64,000 bases of DNA. It comes from Tetragonia tetragonoides (lineage: Eukaryota; Streptophyta; Magnoliopsida; Caryophyllales; Aizoaceae). Each line of letters begins with the position of its first letter. Positions within the stretch are counted from its first letter, which is position 1. Location: positions 18,636,001-18,700,000 of the forward strand of contig CM076154.1 in assembly GCA_038025085.1 (NCBI GenBank), written 5' to 3'. Both the position numbers and the translations under genes were made by a program. The notes beneath the pieces are model-generated. The model was not told the origin of the DNA and searched no databases. It saw only the letters and a program-made list of their open reading frames with translations. Below, piece by piece: positions 24,257 through 38,036 of the stretch.

Positions 24257-26620
24257 CTTTAATGTAACACCTCGGATTTTGAGATCAATAATTTTTTAAA
24301 AAAAATTAATAATATTTACAACAGTGTAAGACTTCTATACAAAATGCAGGGCGTTATCGCCACACTCACTCCAACGAATGAGTGCAAAGCTAAAAGGTAC
24401 AACTCTATAAAAACTCGAAAGTACAAAAAAAGACTATTGATTGCAAATGATGAACATAAAATATACAAGACAACTTCTTGTCAACTCCATTTGATCGTCC
24501 AAACTTGATCTTCAATACAACATCTAAGCCAATCACTAATCTACTCCCCCATGCAAACAAATTTCGTGTAGATTCATCATATGCCTACCATGGAAGAAAA
24601 ATGGACAACAAACAAACATAGCGCAAAAGCAACCAGTCAGCAAAGCTAAGTAACTCAACATTTCATCGAACAATATACAATGTCATAATTTCATATGAAC
24701 ATATTCAAAAGCTATAAGCGCAACTGTGTCACATAGTCAGTACACAACTTAGGTATTCTTAGACCTTACACTCAATCCCAAAGGATATAACTATAACGTC
24801 TCAAATCCCAAATGTTCTTAACACTTTGCTAATCACTCAATAACCCCAATACTTGTGCCATTTGCTCCAGGTCATTAACTCCTAGCCTTGGACGTGAGGA
24901 AATCGAACTGGCGGTGAATTCCGCATAACTAATATCAATAACATAACAATAGCCATCACAGGCTCTCAATAACATAGTCATTATGGGCTTTCAATGACGT
25001 AGCCATCACACGCTTTCAATTTTCAAATGTCCACTTCGACCAATTCATAATTGAATATTACGAGATTCCAATTTTCATAAAAATAATTTGCTCATCACCT
25101 AAGAGTCAATCTCTTAAACTACTCACCAACATGTCAAGGTTTAAGTAGCTAATAAACCTAATGAGACTCAAACCAAAATAATTTGTATCAACTCATTCTC
25201 AAGTTCATAATTCAATCGATTACCCACCATGAATTAATTCACAACGATATCCTGAATATCACACCCATTCGGGTTTATAACAATATGTAATTCACAAGTT
25301 TGCCGGTTTTCCAAAGTAGAAAATATTCTAGGGTTGTTTTTCACTCAAATAGTGACCATAAACTATTCTTAATGTACTCATCTAGTCATCTTAAATACAG
25401 TAAACAAGCATCTATTTCAAAGTATGCTAATTTGCATTTAATCCACCACCATATCACAATCTACTATAAACTCTCAGCGAGTTAAACCACATATTAAGCA
25501 TGTCAATTAATAATCAAAAACATGTAAATATTTAATGAACGATAATCATGTTGAAGTATGTCAGCAAAACAAGAAATGGATAAAAAAAAAAGAACAAAAA
25601 CACACATCTCCAACCAACGGTAATGAAGGTTACACATGAATAAATACTCAAATAACAGTATCATACATCTCAGACCGACAAGAATGATGGTTACCTCTCA
25701 ATACAGTCACCACGTTTCATAAACAACAAATCTGAAATCTGAAGTTAACACGCGTAAACAAACGCTCGAACTGACCATCAAACAAAGTCGAGATGCTCTC
25801 AAATTTGGCGTACATGTTGAGGACATACTAAGGTTCAATTAAGCCAAAAGTTTTGTACAAAGAATGTGTAAGTTTTGATGTATGGTAGAACAAAGTAGGC
25901 GGATCTGAATCTCGCATCATTAATTTAACAGAAAAATAATTTGGGATATCAAACGATCTAGAAAACTTACAAAACTTTGCAGTCTGGTTATATATATCTG
26001 GGGGTCTCAAACTGTCAAACATATCCAAAATTAAAGTCTACACGATAAGTAGAAAAGGAGAAAGTGATTTTTCAATTCGATAGTGTGCTGGACAAGTTTT
26101 AGGGTTTTTGTGAGACTTGTAAGAGAGAAAACAATGATCTTTATGGACTCATTAGGACATGAATGGAGAGGAAAAGAATCATAATTAGGGGTGTCAAGGG
26201 GGTATTATTTATAAAGGTTAGCAAAAACTTGACCTAGTTAGAATCTTAATCCAACTACAACATAACACAACTCAATTAAGAAGACTATCACAAGTAAAAT
26301 ATCTTCTCCTTTTCCAACATCAAATGTAACACCCCAAATTTTCACCTAATTCAAAGTCATTTCAAGTCGAGAGTTGCAGCGAAAAAACATTGAAAATTCA
26401 AAGCGTTACCACTATATTTATTGGTAAATCAAATACAAGGTTCAAAGAAAACAAATGTTAATGATTCCAAACAAATACGTAGATAATTAAATATTAACTA
26501 TCTTTCTATTCTAAAATTAAAACAAATCATTAAACGAATGAATATTAAAATTAATTTCCAAACAATGGAATTAATAATTATTATAATAATCTCCCTATAA
26601 TACATTAAAGGAAACTCTAA
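24257..26620. repeat. LTR-like sequence with two TGTAACACC starts
   Basis: TGTAACACCTCGGATTTTGA at 24257 and TGTAACACCCCAAATTTTCA at 26325 both look like the 5' edge of plant LTR retrotransposon LTRs. The intervening 2.1 kb is non-coding and AT-rich. A solo LTR or two fragments are possible. No matching TG...CA end with a target duplication was found. Confidence 0.35.
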
Positions 26621-26640
26621 ACAAAAATAATAAATAGAAT

Positions 26641-29600
26641 TTGGTGGTTGTGGAGAGAAGGGGTAACTGATGTCATTTTGATTGGTATGAGTGCCCAAGC
26701 TATTCACTTGAAAGTGAAGGGTAGTGGGCGTATTGAGTTTTATTTTTCTACAATCTATGCTTTTAAACAAAGGGTTGGGAGGCAAGAGCTTTGGATCGGA
26801 GGGACCTTTGTGCTTGTGCTGGAAGTATTAAGGAGCCTTGGCTTTGTGGTGGGGATTTCAATGCGGTGTTGTCTCCAGATGAAAGGGAGTCTGATAGGGA
26901 TGTTGTTATGGTAGAAATTGACGATTTTATTCAATGTGGACAGTGTGGGCTACAAGACTTACCTTATGTGGGGATGCAGATGACTTGGTGTAATAAGAAA
27001 CAAGCTGGATCCACGGTGTATTCAAAGTTGGATAGGGATTTGTGTAATGCTACTTGAAACTCTCAAAAGTGGTCTACCGCTGTGGATTTTCTGAATGTAG
27101 GGATTTCTGACCATTCTCCTTGCTTGATTCATATTTCTTGAGAGGACATGGCTGCACCTAGAACTTTTAAGTTTCTTAAATGTTGGGGAGGACCCTAAAT
27201 TTCTTGACATTGTGAAATGAGTGTGGCAACAACAGGTGATGGATGCCCCATGTTCAAAGTAACAAAGAAAAAACAATGGTTGAAAAAAGATCTCAAGAAG
27301 CTCCATGGCCACCAATTTTCAAAAGCCGTTGAAAAAGCTTAGATAGCTGCTGCGAATTTGGAGGACACTCAGAGAAGGTTGCAACATGCTCCTAGGGACT
27401 CTAGCCTTATAAATATGGAAAAGCATTTGTTGGCGGAGTATGAGAAATGGAGGGGGGGTGGAAGAGAGGATCCTACAGTAGAAGGCAAAGGTGACTGACA
27501 TTAACTTAGGAGATGAAAATAATCATTATTTTCATGCAAAGGTTAATGAAGGTGCTGTAAGGCACAATGTGAAAGCTCTGTATGATGCAAATGGCACTTG
27601 CCACACTGATGAGAACAACATTACTAACCTCATTGTTGAGTTTTATAAGGGTTTGTTTGACACTGAACACTTGGTAACTCCCTTTGAACCTGCTTTATTT
27701 CAAGAGGGGCCCTCTCTTCTTCCCTCATAACGAGAGGAGCTAGTGGTTGCTTTTAGCCATCAAGAGATTAAGGATGTCATTTTTAGCATCCGTGAACTCA
27801 AGGCCCCAGCCCGGACATGTATGGTTCTTCTTTTTTTCAAGCAAGCTTGGTCTGTTTATTGGGTTGGATGTCTGTAATGCTAAAAGAGACTTTTTTTGTG
27901 ACTGGGAAGATGTTGAAGGCTCTTAACTCTACGACCATCATTCTGATTCATAAATGCGCAAATCCCTCTGCAGTGGGAGAATACAGGACCATTGCTTACT
28001 GCAATGCCTGTACAAAGCCATCATTAAGCTCTTGACAAAGAGGATGAAAAAGTACATTCCTGACTTGGTAGGGAGTGAACAATCTGCGTTTATTTCAGGA
28101 AGGATAACTCATGACAATATTCTGTTGGCTCACGAGTTAGTCAATAAGTATGGATGGAAGGGTGTCTCTCCCCGTGCTATGTTAAAAATCGATGTTAGGA
28201 AAGCCTATGACTCAGTTCAATGGGAGTTCCTGGAGGGGATGTTGAAGGTGATGGGTTTTCCCATAGGATTTTTTGATAGGGTTATGACTTGTGTTACCAC
28301 GCCTAATTCTCCATTAATAATGGCATAAAGAGGGTTTTTCCCGGGGAAAATAGGGCTTACGCAAAGGGACCCAATTTCTCCTTACCTATTTGTCTTATGC
28401 ATGGAGGGGTTGTCTAGATTGATGAGGAAGCTCCCTAGTTGTCCGTCATTTAGGATGCATCCAAAATGTTGTAGGGTTAGTCTCACACACCTGCTGACGA
28501 TCTACTAGTGTTTACCAAGGGAGATAAGCCTTCCATTCTTGCTGCTTTTCTGGGTTTTCTGGCAAAATGATAGCAAGAGTTGTTTCTATTTTGGGGGAGT
28601 TGAGGAGACTATTCGTCATGATATTCTAGAGACTACTGGTTTTCAGAAAGGGAGCCTCCCCTTCAAGTACCTGGGTGTGCCGTGGTCTGCTTCTAAATTG
28701 ACTTGAGGGTTGTGCCAGCCTTTGATCAACACCATCTCGAGACATGTGCACCATTGGACAAGTCAGCTACTGAGTTATATGGGTAAGCTTCAACTTTGGA
28801 ATTCTGTTAATTTTTCCACGCAGAAATACTGGTGTTTGGTTTTTCTCTTGCCTAGACAAGTGATCTATGAGATTCAAAAGTTGCGGAAAGGCTTCCTTTG
28901 GGGGAAATTGGGAAAGACTCATGCTAAGTTCCCTGTCAGTTGGCAAAAGATGTGCTACCCTAAGAAAACAGGAGGGCTTCATATCAGAGATATTGAAAAA
29001 TGGAATATTGCGGCTATCTGTAAGAATGTATGGTGGATTGAGAAGGAGGGTGTGGGGTGCTGGTTGAATGGATCAGAGCCTATTATCTCTGCAGCATGAG
29101 CATATGGAATGTTAGGCCAAATTCTGGGAGCTCCTGGGTATGGAGGAAAATTCTGTGTGTTAGGATGGATTAGTTGCACATTTTGGTTCATGTCATGCAA
29201 CTAAGATGGGGCTGATTGCTTGTAGTAAGAGAGGTTAACATCAAAAAGTGTATGATTTGTTCGCTGAACCTCTTGCTATTAAAAGGTGGCATAAACTTGT
29301 ATGGGAGAAGGGAGCTCGACCACGACACTTTGTTATTGCTTGGCTGGTTTGTTAGAAGAAGCTTATGACGCGTGGTGCTCTAGTAGCTCGAGGAATGCAT
29401 GTTGAGAATAAGTATGGTGTCAGTGAGGAAGAAGAGTAGTTGTGTGATCATCTTTTTTTTTTCTTGCCTGTTTGCCCATACAGTGTGATGGAGTATGTTG
29501 AACTGGGTAGGAATTTGCAGAAATCCGCTTAGTTTGGGGAACGAGATCCTCTAATTTGCTAGATATTATAAAGGGAAGATTGTATATATGCATTTGAGGA

Positions 29601-29750
29601 GGGCAATTTTTGTAACAACGGTGTACGAGATCTGGCAAGGGAGAAACTTGCGAGTGTTCCAGCAAAAGGCACGGTCTACTGAGTGTTTTGTAAAGGAAAT
29701 TTAAACTAGTGTTTGTGTGAGGTTGATAACTTTTTATAGAGGTTGATAGC
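26641..29750 (+). pseudogene. Degenerate L1-type LINE (5'-truncated endonuclease, RT, zf-RVT)
   Basis: This is an L1-clade retrotransposon remnant. The endonuclease part shows CGGDFNAVLSPDE near 26843-26880 and SDHSPCLIHIS near 27109-27139. The reverse transcriptase shows HKCANPS-VGEYR near 27948-27993, EQSAFISGR, MLKIDVRKAYDSVQWEF near 28180-28230 and PISPYLFVLCMEGLSRL near 28370. The zf-RVT and C-terminal region follows to about 29700. Many stops and frameshifts break it, including a 7-base loss near 28490 that removes the start of the catalytic FADD motif; the sister copy at 53633 retains it. The 5' end is truncated. No poly(A) tail or target duplication was identified. Confidence 0.85.
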
Positions 29751-29759
29751 TTTTGTGCT

Positions 29760-31620
29760 ATTACCTATGGAATTAACAATTATTTCTTACTTACATAATA
29801 TCCCGTTTAGTTCCAGCTCATAGAAAAACGTTGGTTATCTATTAGCCTTAACCAAAAGGCTATTATCTATGAAATTCATAGCTATTTATTTATGAGCCGG
29901 ATAGTTATTCATGTTTTTATAGTGTCCTTTGAGCTATAACTTAATAGAAAAATCTGCAAGTCTTGTGCGAGACTAACTCACAGAAATATAGGATCACTAT
30001 TTAGCAATGTAGGGGTCACTTATTATGTGCAATGACTCTTATTATACTAAAAGGTAACACTCGTCTCACCAAAAATTACAATAGAATCGCCTTAAACAAG
30101 TTTTTGTATAGAACAATATTGATAATGGTCAATTGGCTTTGTTTTCATCTAACTAAAAATAGCTATTATTTTTAGCATATAGTAATCATGTTTTCATTAA
30201 TTAGTAGTATTTACTTTTAGTATATATAATAGAAATGCATTGATCGTTGTCAATTTGAGTTATTCATTGGGTGTTCATAGTAGGAACTAGGTATATTGAA
30301 CCTACAACTATAATCGCTTATGTATATATTATCAATTGTCATGGAGGAACAACAATTACCTATAATAACTATTTTTAATACTCACTTTAATATGGGTGGT
30401 GGTGGCCGACGAGGATGGTTTTGCCCAGTGGGTGAGAATTGTAAAGGAGGTTGGTGGTGGTGGGCGACGGAGTTGGGTTGACTTATGCTTTTGTTTTACC
30501 TTGTTACTGGGGTATTGTTACTTAATGATACATCAATTGATCATCATGATTAAGATGATTATTTTTTTGGGTAAGTGGTTAGTGATTAATTTGGCCACTT
30601 AGTGTATTACTCTCTCAGTCTTAATTTTTAAATCTTTCATGTTTCTATTTACATTATTAATTAACTAATTAATAATAAGTAAAATGCACCCAAATCGAAA
30701 TCAAACTTGTTTCCTTTACCAATCTGATTCATTTGCTTGTTATTTTCCAACCATTAATATATGATGACTATTGATTGAATTTAAAATATAAAGAGTTTGC
30801 TGAATTAATTTCTATTTTTCATCTCTATATTACAAGGGTCACTTATATAATCTTATGAGTCACTATATTGTTAATTTGGGATCACTTTTAAATTATTTGA
30901 AAAAAAATAAAAAAAATTCATGTATTTCATAGTCATACATTAATAAGAAAAGTGTTGTACCATAGGGGTCACTAATATGAATTCAAGGATTACTATAGGG
31001 TCAATTAGAGTTATTTTTAAGTTTAGATGATGTCTAATTATTCATAGAAAAACAGAAAATGTTGATGATCATCAGTTCCGTTGACTTTTTTTTTATTGCA
31101 AAAGGCTATGACTTATGAATTTTACAGTTTATCTAATAGTACGTCAAGTATTAACAAGTAAACTATCATATATTACAACAGTCACTTATTTAAATTCAAG
31201 AGTCATTATGCAGTGAATTAGGGTCACTTTTACGTTATTTGAATATATCATCCGTTTGGTTTATTTCCAAATAACTATTAGTTGTTCTGGATTGTGGTTG
31301 CATTTATGCACGCAATAATAGATATGTACGTGGTTAATTATAGTTGTACTCGTAATGTCAACACAACTACTAATTTCCTTTATAATCACACGTTTATCAA
31401 TTAGTTATAACTAAATAGACTATTATTTGAACAAAAAATAACTATTAGTTTTATAAATAATAACCATTTTGTTTCAGTTTTAGAAAAAGTCAACCAAGCC
31501 AACCAAATTTTAAACACATTAAAATATATTAGACCAAACATTGTAGCACCTACCCAATGAATCACCCAAATTGACAACTATCAATCCGTATCTATTAGAC
31601 TATTACATCAATAACTAGGA
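29760..31620. repeat. AT-rich stretch of degenerate repeats
   Basis: Words like aataatagcc, aactaataggctatta and agggtcacttttaaattatttga recur in both orientations. The stretch includes a short GC-rich patch at 30395-30480 with a 68-codon open frame lacking recognisable features. No gene is supported. Confidence 0.35.
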
Positions 31621-31622
31621 GG

Positions 31623-31625
<3 letters not shown>

Positions 31626-31713
<88 letters not shown>
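31626..31713. repeat. (TA)n microsatellite
   Basis: About 88 bases of perfect TA alternation. Its true length may differ from the assembly. Confidence 0.95.
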
Positions 31714-31716
<3 letters not shown>

Positions 31717-32640
31717 GTATATATATATTAGTTACTGGGGTCGATAAACACCAAATATTACGAAAACACCATCTTATAAAAGTTTTTGTGCCTAATGAAT
31801 AACCAAAATTATTAACCTTGAATGGATTTCTATTAGGCCATAACTAACAGGCTATTATGTAAACAAAACATTAGTAAAACGTGTAAATAATAGTCAATGG
31901 GGTTGATAAACACCAACTAAATTGATAATTATCAGCCCTTTTCTATTAGGCAATACCGCAATAGCTAACGGGCTACTACGAAAACAAAAATAATCATGAA
32001 TTTCTTAAATAATAGCCATTATGTCTTAGAAATAGCAATCAAAATGTTGATCATCAACGCCTTTCCATTGCTCCATGACTAATGAGGCATATCCAAAAGT
32101 TTTCAAAAAAAAAAGAGAGACATTATCCAAACAAAAAATAACTAATAAGTTCATAAATAATAGCCTATTAAATATATGATGTGCATGCTTATTACATATA
32201 TTTGATTCATAAATAATAGCCTATTAAATATATAGTATTTGTATTGTGGTTACCACTAAATTGTAGTCACCATAACTATACACTACGGCCATTATTCCCA
32301 ATCTCAACCGTTAATTGGTTTGACTAAATTGGGTAAGACTAATTTTGATTTGATACTACCCAATTTAGACTAATTTGTTGATGTTAGTTTGGTCATAACC
32401 AGTTATACTATCGGTCATAACAGGTTGACTATTGCTAGAATATTTATGACCGATTAAAAAATTTGTTAAAACCACTTGCCAACTATTTTAATTATTATAG
32501 TTGTAGCCACAATACAATAAATAATATGCTTTGATCAAGATGGTGATCAACAGATGTTGTGCAAAATTGTGGTGGCTACATTTATACCGATAACCATCAT
32601 ACAAGTTTTAATTAAATATATGATGTCCCGTGTCCCTCTT
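31714..32640. repeat. Continuation of the degenerate aataatagcc repeat
   Basis: At least five loose copies of a unit including aacaaaaaataactaataagtt, ataaataatagcc and gttgatcatcaac occur. No coding sequence is seen. Confidence 0.35.
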
Positions 32641-32647
32641 TGTAAGT

Positions 32648-32870
32648 TTATCTATCAGTCCCAGGGCGTCTGAGTCCAGTATCAAATTTGGAAAAAGTCA
32701 ACCAAGCCACACATATTCCAAAAAGGCATACTTCAACTTCAACCAGTTTCTTAGCAACTGTCAAAACTTCTCCTTTGTAATTCCTTATTGCAGCTCCTAA
32801 ACCCACCACATTATTCTCCATCATAGCCTCATGAGAATTCAGCGTCAACATTCTAGATTGGTGAAGGCTA
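32648..32870 (-). pseudogene. LINE-type RNase H (RVT_3-like) fragment
   Basis: On the - strand an open stretch reads NNVVGLGAAIRNYKGEVL, the signature start of the plant RVT_3 RNase H-like domain found at the C-terminus of L1-type LINEs and in related host genes. Only the first third of the domain is present, and it then runs into unrelated sequence. It is a fragment, not a gene. Confidence 0.5.
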
Positions 32871-33049
32871 TCTTAACTAAAATATAGAAGAAATTGTGAT
32901 AATAAAAAAAAGAACAAAATCTAATAAAATAAAAGAAATCTAAAGAAACAAAAATAGTCCCTAAGCTACCAAAAAAAAGACAAACAAACGAGTGTAGTCA
33001 ATTAGTGACAAAAGGACCAGTAGGTGAGTTATACTCCCCTCTCCACCTA

Positions 33050-33545
33050 GCTACATAGAGCATTTTTCCTTCTCTCTCTTTCTCTCTCCTGCCCATTCTT
33101 TCTCTCTCCTGCCCATTCTCTCTCTTTCCTACCCGTGGACCTCACCCGCCTCTCCCAATTCCACACAGCTCCGTGGAGGTGGGAGTATATAAAAATTTGC
33201 GAACCACATCTTGCCAAGTCAGCAGCTGACATGTATGTTGAGTTGCCACAAATTCTTACCTAATCTCATTATTAGAAAGGACCCTAATCTCTCTCTCCTC
33301 AAGTTCCTCAAGCTGATCAACAGATTAAGCAAGCATTCAACAGACTCTCTTCTCTCTCTCCCCCCCTCTGTATTTCTTTGTCTCTCAAGATCTAACGAGC
33401 TGCGATATTACCGCTACCAGCAGAAGAACGTCTTCCTCTCCTCTTCTATTCCTCCTTGAACTTCCCCGCTACTGCTTTGTCTCCTCTCCATCGACTTTGT
33501 TTCATGCCGCGGTCAACATTGTCGGCTGAAATTTCGTAAACGTAA
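33050..33545 (+). promoter_or_regulatory. Promoter-like and 5' leader-like patch without a following gene
   Basis: A CT-rich stretch includes a doubled tttctctctcctgcccattc unit (about 33075-33120). It is followed by a TATATAAAA box at 33186-33194, a CT-rich leader and a good splice donor, acGTAAGT, at 33541-33548. An 82-codon frame at 33211-33459 has no known features. Downstream lie Helitron-like units and a SINE rather than exons, so this may be an orphaned or captured promoter. Confidence 0.3.
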
Positions 33546-33991
33546 GTTACTGATACTCTCAAATTTAATCTCAAATTGAAGGTCATTGATCCATTATAAA
33601 TTATGGTTTAAAGTTCGGATTTTGGACTTCAATAAGATTTAAAGGCATATGACGATGGCTTCTCTTTTAATTCCTAAACTCAATTTAATTTCTCAATTGG
33701 TTATTTGTTAATAACGGTGCTTATGAAACGGAAAATCATATCAAATTGAAACCAGTTTGCTATTGACCTTCGAAAATGAGAACTGAGAAGTAATATGACA
33801 GACCCATCTCATATCTGAATAATTTTCCAATTTGATCCATAAACTGAATTCTCTCACAAGCCTTCCTACTCTGCGAGTAATTTCATTGCCACTGAATTGC
33901 ATTAGGAAATCGTCACTGTTTGAAAATCATATATTTATATTCCAATCTATAAAGTTCATGTTCATTTAAAGACATAAAATTAATCTAAGAC

Positions 33992-34685
33992 TAGATTTCG
34001 TGCGTGCGATGCACGGATTCTTGTTTATCATGCATACTCCGTTATTAGAAGAAATATAATAATTTTTTTTAATCATATCATATTATGTAAAGTTGAATAA
34101 CAAGAGTAGCAAAGAACAATAATAATATTTTTATCAACAAAAAATAATTTAACAAAGAAATTACATTTTTAGTGAATGTATAATATAATTATTTTTTGGA
34201 TAATAAATATAATACTTATGTTACTTATTTCTCATTAAAATAAAATAAAACTATTTTTACTTTCTTTTTAATCACCCATGCATTTATGACTATTTATTAC
34301 CTATTCAAGCACGTGAGAACTCAATTTTACATATATACTAGATTTTGTGCCCGTGCGATGCACGAGTTCTTGTTTATTATGCATACTCTGTTATTAGAAG
34401 AAATATAATAAAAAATTTAATCATATCAATATATAAAGTTGAATAATATGAGTAGTAAAGAACAATAATAATATTTTTATCAACAAAAAAAACACATTTA
34501 ACAAAGAAATTACATCTTTAGTGAATGTATAATATTTCCTTTTTTGGATAATAAATATAATACTTATGTTACTTTTTTTTATCAAAATAAAAAAAATATT
34601 TTTAATTTCTTTTAATCACCCATGTATTTATGACTATTTATTACCTATTTAATTTCTTGGGGAGAACTCAATTTTACATATATAT
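33992..34685 (-). mobile_element. Two tandem Helitron-like units
   Basis: Two similar units of about 345 bp start at 33992 and 34339. Both begin CTAGATTT-GTG, then a gtgcgatgcac hairpin-like word and gttcttgtttat, and both end in gagaactcaattttacatata. Reversed, each has a hairpin about 10 bases before CTAG, the Helitron 3' signature. No Rep/helicase is present, so they are non-autonomous. Head-to-tail arrangement is known for Helitrons. Confidence 0.55.
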
Positions 34686-34898
34686 ATATTAATAGTTAAA
34701 CGAATCAGTAGTAATAATGTAACACATCAAAAACAAATAAACAAAAGAAAAAAAGGTGAATGTGACATAAAAAGTCTACAATAATCGCCACCTACTATAA
34801 ATTAGTGCAAACTACCATATTAGTGAACCATAGTGGTTGATGCTTAATTGATGGGATAATCTCAACGGTACATCTTTAATAAATTAGAAAATAACCAA

Positions 34899-35095
34899 GG
34901 AGGTGTAATTGAGTGGTTGGGTGGGACTCATCCATCCTTAACCAAGGTCAAGGGTTCGAATTTCGCCTTGGGCATGGAGCACCTTTAACTTCCTTGGCAA
35001 GCTGTATGTCCCACCATTTGAGGTACCTACAAGTCAGCGCGGGGAATAGTCACTGTGGTCAACGGTGGATATACTTAATCGTGAACCAAAAAAAA
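34899..35095 (+). mobile_element. tRNA-derived SINE (family 3)
   Basis: It begins GGAGGTGTAATTGAGTGGTT, with box B GGGTTCGAATTTC near 34953, and ends in a short poly(A). The 12-bp sequence aaattagaaaat lies at 34881-34892 and 35096-35107, with ten bases of uncertain status before the SINE head. It is homologous to the inverted copy at 22474-22671. Confidence 0.75.
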
Positions 35096-35107
35096 AAATT
35101 AGAAAAT

Positions 35108-35545
35108 TATTTTACAATAAAACACAAAATTAAATTAAAAATGAGAATTGTTTGTTTAACACATAATTAAACTTGTGGGGAAAATCGTGGGGCATCCACA
35201 GTACATCTTCACCATCTTCGGAGCTTCGATCAATACCTTAAAAGTCATGGGGAGGAGAGAGAATGCCGGCACCACGAACCTTAGTGACGGTTTTCCGGCG
35301 CCTGTAAGGTGGAAAGTATCTTAGGAGCATTCAACTAGTTTTTTGTTTCTCTTTTTTTGAATCTGAATGATATAATTTCCATTCATAACGTACTTGCAAT
35401 TGATCCATAGGCACTAAACTTCATACTTCCTTTCTCTCCCTAGCATCTAGGGTTAGTTGTAAGTTGTAACCTCCATTTATTTTCATCCCTTTTAAATACA
35501 ACAGCACCTAACAAGAATTTGAACTATCCGACCTATCTAAAAAAG
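35108..35545. other. Intergenic, no gene recognised
   Basis: A slightly GC-richer patch at 35190-35320 shows no recognisable coding pattern. It could belong to the LINE that follows. Confidence 0.3.
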
Positions 35546-35696
35546 AAAAGTGTGAACTAATGGGTTGCTATGACAGAGTTGAGTGGGATTTCATTGCTAA
35601 TTGTTTGAAAGCACATGGTTTTGATGCTTTGTCTATCCAGTTGCTTATAAGCTGTGTTACTACCACTTTCGTTGTTGTCTTCATTAATGGTGTTGT

Positions 35697-36366
35697 TGAA
35701 GGATTTATGTCATGTCAGTCAAGGTGCAAAATTCGGGATTAAACTTGTGAGATAGTTAACTCGTCGATTTAATAGATCGTAATGTTTAGCTAGAGACCGC
35801 TTATGATAAATCCGGCCGATTGGATCGGACGAACTACTAAATGCGATGGGCCTAACGGTCACACGCTTAAGTAAGCGATGGATCAATAATTAGTTAATGA
35901 ACCTAGGAGACGCATTAATTAATTAATAAGAAAGACCGGTAAGTGGCCTGACCTAGGGAAAGCCCACTATGTGTAATAGTCAGTTATTAGGTCTTTGGAA
36001 TCTCTAATAGTCTGGCCTACAGTTTAAATAGAAGAGTAGGAGGTGGAAACTATGTTACACGTTTTAACTGACAGCCTCCTTCTCTCATATTTTCTCTCTA
36101 AACAACCAAGCACCTCCATAACCCAAGAAACGGTTCATTTTGCTCGTTCTAGCTAATGAACGTGTTTGGATTGATCCAAATCGATTGCTGTGTGGACTAC
36201 GGTAGAGGGATTACACTTGAAATCCTAATTCGCACCTATAGATATTTAATCGATCAATGAGGCACGCATCAAGAGGTATATTTATGTGTACTTAATGACC
36301 CGTTAAGATTCCTGTTTCTAATTGTCTTCCGCTTTTATGATTAGATCATAGCAACTAGATCTTACA
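35697..36366 (+). repeat. Copia 5' LTR
   Basis: 670 bp, TGAAGGATTT...CTTACA, directly repeated at 41946-42616. It is followed two bases later by the tRNA-Met-type primer binding site at about 36368-36381. Confidence 0.93.
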
Positions 36367-38036
36367 GTGGTACAGAGCCAGGTTAATGGGTTTATTATAT
36401 CATTTTAAATCAACCCTAAATTTTGTTTTTCGGTTGATTGGGCAATGATTAGATCAGTTGTGTATTGCCTCTAGAGTCGCTATTTTATGCAATTGATTTG
36501 CTGGTTCGATCATGTGATGCGTTGATCAAGTGATTTATTTTGTTAGATGTCAAATCAGATACTGATTATTTCTTTTTCCTTTTGGATCATGGCCTTGGTT
36601 TGGGCAATTGTATGCTGATGGGAGTGATGGCACGTAAAGTCAAATTTTTTGTGTTTTGTCTTTATATGATCATACTTTGCATCTGTGTTACATAGGTTTT
36701 ATTTTGATGTGGAGAATTATTTATTTGATGCATCTTTCTAGGCTAATTTTGTGATTGGATTACATAAGCCTGCATAGTTTTGATCAAATTAATATTTGAC
36801 TTATGTTTGATCGTGATTAGATCATGGGTCACTCTTATATGTCACTAGTTATTTTGCTCGCTGCAAGTGTACCAAATAAAAGTTTTTCAGTGCATCATAT
36901 TTTTTAGGGCATCAAACAACGGCGATACTGGGATGTGTGCTAGGGACGACGCAAAACTCAGTGTTGGGCCACACGGATAGCCGTGTTTGGGTCTAGCGGC
37001 GTAAACTTTGATGTGTCTTGGGCTTCATAACGTTTGGAACGTGTACGAAGCCCGACTACTTTTACTTTTATAATAATATGTAATATAACTTTCACCTATT
37101 AGCATATAATTTAAATTATTTCAATGATTAGATTATTGATTTACTTGTTTATTATATGATTTTTGAATATATTTTATATTTTATGGGTCACCCATCTCAT
37201 GGGTGAATGAATGTATGATCTAGTATGGCCCAAATATGGTCTGCGCACCGTTTGTATCTTTGTACCCTAAATACGGTATGTACAACTGTTGTATTCATGT
37301 AGTTTATTTTATTGTATTAGCTTTAAGTTTAAATTTCTAAGTACAGTTACAAAATGTAAAGCTTGAATAGCGGAGCCTTGGAGGAGATCGCGATTCAAGT
37401 GGGAGATTTGAAGATTAGATTTTTATTTTATTTTAGGGCCATACTAGGATCATTTATTTATTGCTTTAATTATTGCTTAAATTAGAGTTATTGCTTTAAT
37501 TATCGCATGCCTGATTTATTATTTTGTTTTAATATAACTATTAGTTCACATATATTAAAACAGTTTATTAAATCTCGTCCTAAAGAAATATTGAGTTTAT
37601 GCCCTCCCAAATAAGGTTCACCCATTACACTTTTGATCATTCATAATCGGCATCGCCAAAGCGTGACAATATTTTAATCTTGAGTTAATGCGGGTAAGTC
37701 TAAGAAGAGATGTACAAGACCATTTGGTTCCCTCAAGGATATGAGTAAGGAGTCCTTACATATTGGGGCAAAGGGATAGCCATATTAGATATGTCTATCA
37801 ACCGAGAGTTATGTTGGACATAATTAACAAGGATTGTTTACCTATTTTGACTAGTGTGGTTGACAAGGCAAAGCTTGGTCACATTAGGGTATAAATGAGG
37901 ATCTTGAAATTATTTTATTCATAGGGGCACCTTAGAGGATGAATAAAATATTAAATATTTTTTCTATTTTGGAAATTGATTAAGTTATTTATTGATAATA
38001 TACTAAATTTTTGCATATTATTTCTGTTTAGTAGCA

